DNA of 64,000 nt from Halovivax cerinus (GTDB lineage: Archaea; Halobacteriota; Halobacteria; Halobacteriales; Natrialbaceae). Where the stretch lies: assembly GCF_024498195.1 (NCBI RefSeq), contig NZ_CP101824.1, positions 2,914,001-2,978,000 on the forward strand, read 5' to 3'. The translations under genes were made by a program, and so were the position numbers. Positions 50,714 through 58,520 of the stretch are shown piece after piece. Positions within the stretch are counted from its first letter, which is position 1. Each line of letters begins with the position of its first letter. Below the pieces are notes generated by a model. That model worked only from the letters and a program-made list of their open reading frames with translations. It was not told the origin of the DNA and made no database searches.

Positions 50714-51565
50714 ATGATCGACGAAACGGCCGAGGAGATCCGACGGATGCAGACACACAGCTCCTCGGCGGTCGCCATCAGGGCGACCCGTGCGCTCGAA
50801 GCGCTGCTCGACCGCGAGTACGCCTCGATCGAGGAATTTCACACCGCGCTCGACCAGAACGCGCGGGTGCTCCGTCGGTCGAATCCCTCGCACGCGTCGC
50901 TACAGAACGCTCTCCGGAAAGTCGTCGACGAGAGTACCGGTGCGGACGTCGCCGACGTCGAGGAAGCGAAGTCCGTCACGCAGGCGGTCATCGAGGACGT
51001 CGCCGCCAGGGTCGAGTCGGGTAAACGCCGCGCGGCCGAGAACGCAGTCTCGCTCCTTTCGGGTGACGCGACGCTCATGACCCACGATTACTCCTCGACC
51101 GTGCTCGAAGCCCTCGAACTCGCGACGGCCGAGGGAGCGACGTTCGATCTCTACGTGACGGAGGCCCGCCCACGCTACATCGGCCGGAAGGCGGCGCGTG
51201 AGTTCGCCGCCGTCGACGGGGTCGACGTGACGCTCATCACCGACGCGGCGGGTGGCTTTCACCTGCGAGAGTGCGACCGGCTGATCGTCGGGATGGATTG
51301 CATCGTCGACGACGTACTCTACAACCGGGTCGGTACGTTCCCACTCGCGGCGGCCGCGAACCAGTGTGACGTCCCCGTCACGGTACTCGGAGCGGCCTCG
51401 AAGATCATCACACAGGGGTTCGTCTTCGAGAACGAGTTCCGCTCGGAGAGCGAAGTCATGCTGGAGCCGACGACAGCGTTTACCGTCTCCAATCCAGCAT
51501 ACGACGAGACCCCGATCGAACTGGTCGATCGGATCGTGACCGACGACGGCGTTCGCTCCGACTAA
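50714..51565 (+). CDS. ribose-1,5-bisphosphate isomerase / eIF-2B-like protein
   Basis: 283 residues of the eIF-2B alpha/MtnA/R15P isomerase superfamily. Segments: IDETAEEIRRMQTHSSSAVA, SNPSHASLQNALRKVV, LMTHDYSSTVLEALELA, VTEARPRYIGRKAAREFA and GMDCIVDDVLYNRVGTFPLA. The HSSSAVA and GMD/D-x-x-x-N-x-x-G motifs fit R15P isomerases, which make ribulose-1,5-bisphosphate from AMP-derived sugar in archaea. AMP phosphorylase and RuBisCO, its usual partners, are not in this window. The alternative is a regulatory eIF-2B homologue. Confidence 0.8.
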   Translation: MIDETAEEIRRMQTHSSSAVAIRATRALEALLDREYASIEEFHTALDQNARVLRRSNPSHASLQNALRKVVDESTGADVADVEEAKSVTQAVIEDVAARVESGKRRAAENAVSLLSGDATLMTHDYSSTVLEALELATAEGATFDLYVTEARPRYIGRKAAREFAAVDGVDVTLITDAAGGFHLRECDRLIVGMDCIVDDVLYNRVGTFPLAAAANQCDVPVTVLGAASKIITQGFVFENEFRSESEVMLEPTTAFTVSNPAYDETPIELVDRIVTDDGVRSD

Positions 51566-51636
51566 CGTCGGTCTGCCTACCGATATTAGATCGGATACAC
51601 CGATCCTTCTTTCTCGCGGTTCGTGGTGGACGCGCT

Positions 51637-52920
51637 ATGCGACTCGTGCAACTGTACGTCCCGCGCGGTGAGCGCGAGACCGTCCTTGCCACGCTGGATG
51701 CGGCGGGGGTCGAGTACGGCCTCCTGGACGAGACGAGCGATGGCGCGTACGAGGCCGTCGCGTCGATTCCTGTCCCGACCGGAGCCGTCGACTCACTCCT
51801 CGCGAGGATCCGGGACGCCGGTCTCCACGATGACACGAGAATCGTCGTGCTGGGGGTCGAAGCGTCGGTCGGCGGTGCCGACGCGGACGCTGACCGCGAC
51901 GATGGTGGTCAGCTTGCGCGTGACGAACTTCGGGCTCGCGCCATCGATCTGGCGCCAGCCTTTTCGACGTTCGCCGTCCTGCTCGTGCTGAGTAGCGTCA
52001 TCGCGACGGCGGGGTTGCTGACCGACTCGGCGGCGACGATCATCGGCGCGATGGTGGTCGCTCCGCTGATGGGGCCGGCCCTGACGGCGAGTGTCGGCGT
52101 GGTCGTCGACGACGACGAACTCGCGTCACGCGGTGTGACGTTGCAACTCGTGGGCCTCGTCCTCACCGTCGTCACGGCCGCTCTCCTGGGGTACCTCCTC
52201 AGGGGAACCGTATTGTTGCCGCCAGGACTCGATATCGTGGCCATTCCACAGGTCGCCGAGCGGGTGACGCCGTCACTGCTGTCGCTGTTTCTGGCGCTCG
52301 GGTCCGGTGCGGCCGCGGTCGTGAGCCTGACGCGAAACGTTGGGTCGGTGCTGGTCGGCGTGGCGATAGCCGTCGCGCTCGTGCCGCCCGCCGCGACGGC
52401 GGGACTCGGTATCGCCTGGGGCGATCCGATGGTGGTCCTCACCGCGGGCACGCTCGTCCTCGTCAACGTACTGGCGATCAACCTGAGCGCCCTGGTGCTC
52501 CTGTGGATGCTCGGGTACCGACCGCACAGTGTCGACGGACTGGATCGAACCGTCCGTCGACTCGTCGCCAGATCCGCGATACTCTTCGTCTCGATCGGCC
52601 TGCTCTCCGTCGTACTGATCGGGATGACGGTCGGCACCTACCAGGTAGCGAGTGTAACCCACGACGTGGATACGGAACTCGAGTCGATGAACGATGCCGC
52701 AGCGTTCGACGCCTACGAGTTCCACGAAGTCGACGTCTCGTACGCCGTTCACGACGTGTACACCGGAGAGCCGGCGAGCGTCACGGTGCTCGCCGAGCGA
52801 CCGCCGGGAAACGTCGATACCACTGGGCTGGCAGATCGCGTTCGCGATCGTCTGGAATCGGCTACCGGAAGGGAGGTAGACGTCGTCGTCGAACTCGTCG
52901 ACACACAGCGAAGCAGCTGA
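51637..52920 (+). CDS. DUF389/TIGR00341 family membrane protein
   Basis: 427 residues. The N-terminal 90 residues are a soluble alpha/beta domain (MRLVQLYVPRGERETVLATL). Five or six helices then carry the DUF389 signatures IIGAMVVAPLMGPALTASVG and VGVAIAVALVPPAATAGLG. The C-terminus is a soluble tail of about 85 residues. Widely conserved in bacteria and archaea; the transport function is unproven. Its stop is followed closely by a C-free repeat tract. Confidence 0.87.
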   Translation: MRLVQLYVPRGERETVLATLDAAGVEYGLLDETSDGAYEAVASIPVPTGAVDSLLARIRDAGLHDDTRIVVLGVEASVGGADADADRDDGGQLARDELRARAIDLAPAFSTFAVLLVLSSVIATAGLLTDSAATIIGAMVVAPLMGPALTASVGVVVDDDELASRGVTLQLVGLVLTVVTAALLGYLLRGTVLLPPGLDIVAIPQVAERVTPSLLSLFLALGSGAAAVVSLTRNVGSVLVGVAIAVALVPPAATAGLGIAWGDPMVVLTAGTLVLVNVLAINLSALVLLWMLGYRPHSVDGLDRTVRRLVARSAILFVSIGLLSVVLIGMTVGTYQVASVTHDVDTELESMNDAAAFDAYEFHEVDVSYAVHDVYTGEPASVTVLAERPPGNVDTTGLADRVRDRLESATGREVDVVVELVDTQRSS

Positions 52921-52947
52921 CGGTGAAGCCGAACGGTAGAACGAGGC

Positions 52948-53090
52948 GAGAGGGAGAGAAAGAGTGTGTGAGTGAGAGAGTAAGAGAGTGTGAAAGTAAG
53001 AGAGTGTGAGAGTAAGAGTGTGTGAGAGTAAGAGTGTGGGAGTGAGAGAGTAAGAGTGTGTGAGTGAGAGAATTAGATTGGGAGAGTGAG
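52948..53090 (+). repeat. 143-nt C-free tandem repeat tract
   Basis: No C occurs on the plus strand for 143 nt. From 52961 the tract is built of units of 22, 16, 16, 16, 22 and 22 nt (starts 52961, 52983, 52999, 53015, 53031, 53053), each beginning agag and most ending agagta or agta, such as agagagtgtgagagta. It starts about 28 bp after the DUF389 stop. Confidence 0.9.
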
Positions 53091-53301
53091 CAGGTAGCCG
53101 ACTGTGACAGAATTGTGTGAATAATACTAGATATTATTCGAGAGGTCTGAAAGTCACACGTATGAGTGCTTCTCGGGTCAAAAAAGTTATTTCGTCCGCG
53201 TACCTGGGTTCGTCAATGCGACCCCGGTATTCCACCATTTCCTCCGAGAAAGTGTCGATTACACGGCCAGGCTCACCGGCGCCGACACCGGGTGAGAGTA
53301 C
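53091..53301. other. AT-richer spacer upstream of the oxidoreductase gene
   Basis: A short frame at 53117-53305 is Ser/Arg-rich without motif and is not called. AT-rich runs (aaaaaagttattt near 53182) could hold a promoter for the oxidoreductase gene with a leader of about 80 nt. Confidence 0.5.
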
Positions 53302-54429
53302 GTGAGAAGTGTCGGCGTCGGAATCGTCGGCCTCGGCGGGATGGGACACCTCCACGCCCGAACGGTCGCGGACCTCGGCGCCACCGTCGTCGCCGGGGCG
53401 GACGTCAGCCCCGATTCGAGGGCCGAGTTTAACACGACGTTCGACGCGCGGACCTACGAACGCTACGAGGACCTCGTCGTCGACGACGAGGTGGAGGCGG
53501 TCGTCGTGACGACACCGAATCGCTTTCACGAACCGATCGCCGTCGCCGCACTCGAGGCTGGTCGATCGGTCCTCGTCGAGAAACCGCTCGCCCACACGAT
53601 CGAGAGTGCACGTCGCATCCGCGAAGCGGCGATGGACGCACCAGGGTGTACGATGGTCGGCTTTCACAACCGGCACTCGGCGTCCGCTCGACTCTTCGAC
53701 GCGCAGAACGAACGTGGACGCTTCGGCGACATACAGCACGTTGAGGCCAACTACGTCCGTCGGCGCGGCGTTCCGGGAACCGGGTCGTGGTTCACAGAGG
53801 AAGCGCTCGCCGGCGGCGGTGCGCTCATCGACATCGGCGTCCACGCGATCGACCTCGCACTTTCTACCATGGATTTCCCCGATATCGTCGAGGTCTCCGG
53901 TACGACACGGTCACTCTTCGACGATCCGGACGGGTACGCGGACCCCGACGACTTCGGCGGGACCGCACCCGATGGCCGCGCTTCGTACGACGTCGACGAC
54001 TCGGTCTCCGCGTTCGTGCGAACGGCGGACGGACGGACGATATCGCTCGAAGCGGCCTGGGCGTCGAATCGCGAGCCATCGATGGATATCCACGTACGCG
54101 GGTCCCGTGCAGGCGCGCAATTCGAGATCGGCGAGACGTCCTGTCGAATACTTTCAGCCGGGACGTCCGGAGTGGACCACTACGAAGACGCCGTCCTCTC
54201 GACCGACGCTGCCGAGCCGGGATATCGAATCCAGGATCGACACTTCCTCGAGTGCGTCGAGACCGGTTCCGACCCGACGACCAACACCGTCACCGAGGCG
54301 TTCCAGGTTCAGCGTGTGATCGACGCGATCTACGAATCCGCCGCCCACAATCGGAGCGTCCGACTCGACTCTCCGGAAGACGGCACTGTCGAACCGCAAC
54401 AGGCCGCAGGCGTACAGTTTCAGCGGTGA
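53302..54429 (+). CDS. Gfo/Idh/MocA-family NAD(P)-dependent oxidoreductase
   Basis: 375 residues from a GTG; an in-frame TGA at 53293 leaves no earlier start. Rossmann NAD(P)-binding motif VGIVGLGGMGHLHA (G-x-G-x-x-G), TTPNRFHEPIAVAALEAG, and the family signature LVEKPLAHTI with the catalytic Lys. A second conserved element is GGGALIDIGVHAIDLAL. Acts on a sugar, inositol or related polyol; substrate not deducible. Monocistronic. Confidence 0.9.
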   Translation: MRSVGVGIVGLGGMGHLHARTVADLGATVVAGADVSPDSRAEFNTTFDARTYERYEDLVVDDEVEAVVVTTPNRFHEPIAVAALEAGRSVLVEKPLAHTIESARRIREAAMDAPGCTMVGFHNRHSASARLFDAQNERGRFGDIQHVEANYVRRRGVPGTGSWFTEEALAGGGALIDIGVHAIDLALSTMDFPDIVEVSGTTRSLFDDPDGYADPDDFGGTAPDGRASYDVDDSVSAFVRTADGRTISLEAAWASNREPSMDIHVRGSRAGAQFEIGETSCRILSAGTSGVDHYEDAVLSTDAAEPGYRIQDRHFLECVETGSDPTTNTVTEAFQVQRVIDAIYESAAHNRSVRLDSPEDGTVEPQQAAGVQFQR

Positions 54430-54730
54430 GCACCGACGCGTGAGACCACGTGCCCAGCGAATCGAAAGTGTCAGGTGAGCCTCTAGAGTGGCGCTCCCGT
54501 TCGTCGAACGATGGGACGACCCGGATTGGATCGCACCGCTATCTATCGCTGGCGGGACGCGCGACTGATCCGTCGGCCGCCCTTCGACCACCGTGTGTAG
54601 ACAGTGGTTCGGGGTGGGCGACGCGTCCGATATCTGATGCTACATCTCGGATATCGACGTGCGAGCGCCTCGGCACGCCACTGGCCGAGTGGCGTCGCAT
54701 CGAGAAGTGGATCGGTGTTCGAGTTCGGCC
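54430..54730. other. gene-free convergent spacer
   Basis: 301 bp between the convergent oxidoreductase and psmB genes. No reading frame, repeat or RNA structure recognised. Confidence 0.5.
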
Positions 54731-55459
54731 TTAGATGACGTCGTCGAAGTCGTGGTGGCCCTGGATCTCGACACCGTCGTCGGTGATCTCACAGAGGAAG
54801 ACGCCGTTGCCGGAGCCGGTGTCACGCTCGGCGGCCGATTTGATGCCCTGTGCGGCGATCGTCTTCGCCTCGTCGTTCGAGAGGTCCGCTTCGTACGTCT
54901 GTTCCAGGTGCCCGTATGCGAGTTGCATCCCGGAGCCGGTGACGGTGTAGTCGTCTTCCATCACGCCGCCAGCGGGATCGATGCTGTAGACGTGGCTTCC
55001 CTCCTCGTCGACGCCGCCGAGGATCGGATGGATGGCGAAGAACGGGCCGCCGCGGGCGAAGTTACCGGCGAGTGTGGCCAGCGCGTCGATGCTCATGTTC
55101 TCGCCGCGTCGGGCCTCGTAGAGGTTCACCTCGGCCCGGAGGGACGAGATGAACGACTGAGCGCCGCCGACGCTGCCCACCATCGTGAGCGCAGCCGTCG
55201 GGTGGATCTGTTCGACCTTCTGGACGTTCTTGTTCGAGACGAATCGGCCACCGAGACTCGCGCGCATGTCCGTCGCGATGACGACACCGTCCGCCGTCGT
55301 GATCCCGATCGTGGTCGTCCCGGTTTTGTTGACGTTGTCGAGGTCGCCTTCGTCGACGTCGTTTTGCGGGAGCGAACCGAGTTCTGGGCTGTACGGGTCA
55401 CGGTTACCGGCGAGTCGATCGGCGGTCGTCGAGAAATCGTCGACAGTCGGTGTACGCAT
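54731..55459 (-). CDS. psmB: proteasome beta subunit
   Basis: Catalytic subunit of the archaeal 20S proteasome. 242 residues. A propeptide of 47 residues ends in Gly; autocleavage before TTTIGITT exposes the catalytic Thr (precursor T48). The active-site Asp (ATDMRA, D64) and Lys (KNVQKVEQ, K81) are present, as is the C-terminal SGNGVFLCEITDDG strand region. Strong TATA 29 bp upstream. Cdc48, a likely unfoldase for it, is encoded at 12 kb. Confidence 0.96.
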   Translation of the reverse strand: MRTPTVDDFSTTADRLAGNRDPYSPELGSLPQNDVDEGDLDNVNKTGTTTIGITTADGVVIATDMRASLGGRFVSNKNVQKVEQIHPTAALTMVGSVGGAQSFISSLRAEVNLYEARRGENMSIDALATLAGNFARGGPFFAIHPILGGVDEEGSHVYSIDPAGGVMEDDYTVTGSGMQLAYGHLEQTYEADLSNDEAKTIAAQGIKSAAERDTGSGNGVFLCEITDDGVEIQGHHDFDDVI

Positions 55460-55483
55460 TAGGCGACACTAAGGCACGGGACA

Positions 55484-55491
55484 GTATAAAA
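55484..55491 (-). promoter_or_regulatory. TATA element for psmB
   Basis: ttttatac on the minus strand centred 29 bp upstream of the start; a strong leaderless-type promoter. Confidence 0.7.
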
Positions 55492-55755
55492 CATCGGCGG
55501 TAACGGACCCCGGATTCGAGGGCGTGCCTGTCGTCGTTCACGTCGGTGGGTCAGCTGGCGGTGCGGTCGCCGGCAGCTGACCGGTCGTGAAAGGGGAGGT
55601 GCTCGATCGAGCGGCATCCTGGACGCATCGGTGGGTTGCGAATAGGACTGTGCGAGAATCGGGTCGCGTCGATCAGCCTCGACGTACCGACTCGAGCCAA
55701 CGGTGAAACTCGTGACCGATGCGGTGACGGGACGCTAGAGGGTGTGAGAATCCGA

Positions 55756-55926
55756 TCAGGGCTTGGTGTTCTCGTACGCTGATTCCGCCCGGACGATCAG
55801 TCGGCGAATCGGAACCGAGACGCCGACCTGTCTGGTCAGTAGCGCGAACGGCATCAACAGGATGCCGAACAGGATAGTCAACTGGTACAGGGTGAACACG
55901 AGCGCACGGTGGGCGCGGGTTGTCAT
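55756..55926 (-). CDS. small single-pass membrane protein
   Basis: 56 residues from the Met at 55926: MTTRAHRALVFTLYQLTILF, one hydrophobic helix (about 10-32), then a basic/polar tail (RRLIVRAESAYENTKP). A Met 25 codons upstream exists, but a TATA at the leaderless distance supports the shorter start. Resembles conserved haloarchaeal micro-membrane proteins; no function known. Confidence 0.65.
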   Translation of the reverse strand: MTTRAHRALVFTLYQLTILFGILLMPFALLTRQVGVSVPIRRLIVRAESAYENTKP

Positions 55927-56338
55927 CGCGTGGTCGGTCCTCTGCGGCAGGGGATACATAAGCTTTCCTGCCGGGGCCGCTCTGTCAGGATTCTTCATCA
56001 CCGATTGGGCCCGGCGCAGTCTTGCGATTCAAGTACACTTTACCCGTTCGAAACTCGACTTGGACTCAGTCGATCGACACGTAATGTGGGCGGCTTGTAT
56101 CCGCACGTTGTTCGTAACGTATGGCCATGATTCACCTCTCGTGCGGGTCGTGAACCCGACCGTGACGTCGCCACTGCTCTGACGAGGCGTTCGAGTGTCC
56201 CACCAGTCGCGGATCGCCAGCGGTAGTCGCTTGGGTTCGACGTGGCCGGATCGACCGAGATCGCTGTCGCTCGATCGGCTCGCCCGCAGCGTCGAGAGAA
56301 ACCGCAAAGAACGTAGCCCGTCGGCCCGACGTGGGCGT
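55927..56338. other. divergent spacer
   Basis: 412 bp between the small membrane protein gene (minus) and the DUF555 gene (plus). It contains the TATA of the former near 55953-55962. No gene recognised. Confidence 0.5.
55953..55962 (-). promoter_or_regulatory. TATA element for the small membrane protein gene
   Basis: cttatgtatc on the minus strand centred 31 bp upstream of the Met at 55926. Confidence 0.6.
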
Positions 56339-56698
56339 ATGAGCAACTATCTCGTTGCGATGGAAGCGGCCTGGCTGGTACGCGACGTAGACGGCGTCGA
56401 CGACGCGATCGGCGTAGCCGTCAGCGAAGCCGGGAAACGACTGAACCAGGCCGACATGACGTACGTCGAGGTGGAAGTGGGCGCGACTGGGTGTCCCGCG
56501 TGCGGCGAACCGTTCGACTCCGCGTTCATCGCGGCCGAGACGGCGCTCGTCGGCCTCGCGCTCGAGATGGAGGTGTTCAACGCCGAGGGCGAAGAACACG
56601 CGAGCCGCATCGCCAAGAGCGAAGTCGGCGGCGCGCTCAAAGACGTCCCGCTCGACGTGGTCGAAGTCTTCGAGGAACCGGACGACGAGACCGCCTGA
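56339..56698 (+). CDS. DUF555/UPF0212 family protein
   Basis: 119 residues: MSNYLVAMEAAWLVRDVDGV, DDAIGVAVSEAGKRLN, YVEVEVGATGCPACGEPFDS (single CxxC) and ALVGLALEMEVFNAEGEEHA. This matches the archaeal UPF0212 family, whose function is unknown. Start chosen at the family N-terminus; the frame is open further upstream without similarity. Confidence 0.88.
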   Translation: MSNYLVAMEAAWLVRDVDGVDDAIGVAVSEAGKRLNQADMTYVEVEVGATGCPACGEPFDSAFIAAETALVGLALEMEVFNAEGEEHASRIAKSEVGGALKDVPLDVVEVFEEPDDETA

Positions 56699-56771
56699 CC
56701 GTCGATCGATTGCCCGAACCACCGGCTGGGGCTGATCTGGCGACACCTGGATCCGTTCGACCCAAACACCT

Positions 56772-56790
56772 TTCTATAACCCATAGTTAT
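56772..56790 (+). promoter_or_regulatory. TATA element with inverted repeat for the XRE-CBS gene
   Basis: ttctataa (56772-56779) overlaps the inverted repeat ATAAC-CCATA-GTTAT (56776-56790), which ends 8 bp before the ATG at 56799. A protein bound there would block transcription start, so autoregulation by the gene's own XRE domain is plausible. Confidence 0.5.
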
Positions 56791-56798
56791 GTACAGCT

Positions 56799-57338
56799 AT
56801 GGAACTGCCGACGCCAGCCGATCTCCGTCAACGGCGGACGGACCTCGATCTGACGCAGAGCCAATTGGCCGATCGCGCCGACGTCTCCCAGCCACTCATC
56901 GCCAGGATCGAGGGTGGTGACGTCGATCCGCGACTCTCGACGCTTCGTCGAATCGTAACGGCCCTGGACGAAGCAGCGGGCGACATCATTCGAGCGGGCG
57001 ACCTGATGAACGAGGACGTCGTCAGCGTCTCACCGACCGATCCGGTCGGCGAGGCGGCCCGACTGATGGAATCCGAGGCGTACTCACAGTTGGCCGTCAT
57101 CCAGGACGGTGTTCCGGTCGGCTCCATCAGCCAGGGTGACCTGGTTCACCTGGACGAGGACGCGCGAACGGAACCCGTCTCGGAGCACATGGCCGAAAGT
57201 TTCCCCACCGTCTCTTCGGACGCGACGGTCGACGAAGTGAGTAGTCTTCTCGACCACTACAAAGCAGTGATGATTACCGACGCTGGCGAGACGATCGGGA
57301 TCATTACCGAAGCAGACCTGGCGGCGAGACTCTCCTGA
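56799..57338 (+). CDS. XRE-type HTH transcription regulator with CBS pair
   Basis: 179 residues. Residues 7-60 form a lambda-repressor-like HTH (RQRRTDLDLTQSQLADRADV, SQPLIARIEGGDVDPRLSTL). A CBS pair follows (about 68-178; MNEDVVSVSPTDPVGEAARL, GVPVGSISQGDLV, EHMAESFPTV, ETIGIITEADL) that can bind adenine nucleotides. This is a typical archaeal one-component regulator. Target genes unknown; an inverted repeat at its own promoter suggests autoregulation. Confidence 0.88.
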   Translation: MELPTPADLRQRRTDLDLTQSQLADRADVSQPLIARIEGGDVDPRLSTLRRIVTALDEAAGDIIRAGDLMNEDVVSVSPTDPVGEAARLMESEAYSQLAVIQDGVPVGSISQGDLVHLDEDARTEPVSEHMAESFPTVSSDATVDEVSSLLDHYKAVMITDAGETIGIITEADLAARLS

Positions 57339-57422
57339 GTTGCGACGCAACTCCGTGAAGAGACGGTTCTGCGTTCAGGCGTCGACGTCGCAGTGGGATT
57401 CTTCCGTGTTCGTCTCTGGCAG

Positions 57423-58181
57423 CTACGAGTTATCGTCTGAACACGCCGACGAGGCGGTCGAGAGCGTCGTGGAACACAGCTCCGTCAACGCACGTCGGAG
57501 TCGCTGTGAGATCGCTGATTTGGAGACACCGAGGCGTTCTGCGAGCTGGTCCTGTGAGATTCCGCGCGGCACTTCGAAGTACCCCTCGTCGAAGGCGACG
57601 GCGAGCAATTCCTCCTGTTTCGCCGTCAGACCGACGACCGGATCCGACGAGTCGTCCGCCGAGCGCAGGTGTGTGACCTGTAGAGAGATATCGATATCTT
57701 TGCACGCTTCGTTGAACGACACGAGTGCCTCGCGGGCGGGGAACCTGAGCTGGACGACCCACGCCGTTTGCGTACAGCGGGCGTCGACGATGCGACCACC
57801 CTGCTCTGCGATCGCACCGTGGACCGTGAGCGCCCGTTCGGTGACGTCCAGCCGGTAGACCAGTCGCCCGCCATTCCGATCGACCAGAACCGGATTCGTC
57901 ACGGTTCGATCCCGTTCGAGTGCAGCCTCGAGTGCGGTCTCGTCGGCGACCGAGAACGAGACGAACTGGTAGCGACGGTCCGGTCCGCCGGCGTGGTACT
58001 CGGGGACGGCCGTCGCATCGTCGAGGCGGCGAAGCGTCGGTCGCAACAGCAAGCGATCGTGATCCAGGTGTACCTCGGCGACGACGCCTGGTCCATCCGT
58101 GGGCGGCGTCGAGACGAGTTCTTCTCCGATCCCGGCATCGGCCGGGTCCCGAGAAGCCGCGCCACCGGCGTCAATACTCAC
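57423..58181 (-). CDS. bat-type HTH_10 transcription regulator
   Basis: About 252 residues. The N-terminal 190 residues are a bacterio-opsin-activator-like regulatory domain (YQFVSFSVADETALEAALER, VHGAIAEQGGRIVDARC). The C-terminal HTH_10 reads GLTAKQEELLAVAFDEGYFE, VPRGISQDQLAERLGVSKSA, ISQRLRRAL. The start is uncertain: GTG at 58181 (SIDAGG) or GTG at 58208. It lies downstream of the large sensor-regulator on the same strand and carries the same class of output domain. Confidence 0.85.
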   Translation of the reverse strand: MSIDAGGAASRDPADAGIGEELVSTPPTDGPGVVAEVHLDHDRLLLRPTLRRLDDATAVPEYHAGGPDRRYQFVSFSVADETALEAALERDRTVTNPVLVDRNGGRLVYRLDVTERALTVHGAIAEQGGRIVDARCTQTAWVVQLRFPAREALVSFNEACKDIDISLQVTHLRSADDSSDPVVGLTAKQEELLAVAFDEGYFEVPRGISQDQLAERLGVSKSAISQRLRRALTELCSTTLSTASSACSDDNS

Positions 58182-58520
58182 GACGATCACCCGCGTGGGT
58201 GGAAGCACCCGCCCGCCCGGTATCGACGCCGTCCGTCACAGATTCGATCGCATCCGTCACAGATTCGATCACGTAATCAGCCGTTTCCGTCCCTAGCATC
58301 GGTACTCGCCAGTTATCACGCCGACGTCATCGACGGTGGCGCTAGGTGTATTCACGCCGGCCGCGTCCTGGCTATCAATATTCACTGATTAGCGAGGGTA
58401 TCGGTTACGGAAACGGCGTGAAACACAGGATTATCACCACCCAGTCCCGGGTAAGCATCGGTTGAAGCGAGGTGATCGACGATCGGTGAATGGAGTCGCG
58501 CGCGACGAACTGGTCGGCCG
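58182..58520. other. spacer with short direct repeat
   Basis: Region between the two bat-type regulators. It holds an 18-bp direct repeat (tccgtcacagattcgatc) at 58232-58249 and 58253-58270, period 21, close upstream of the smaller regulator gene, where it could be an activator-binding site. Confidence 0.55.

Noticed and set aside
53117-53305. 62-codon frame upstream of the oxidoreductase gene
   Set aside because: Ser/Arg/Lys-rich without motif, and it overlaps the start of the oxidoreductase gene; no support as a gene.
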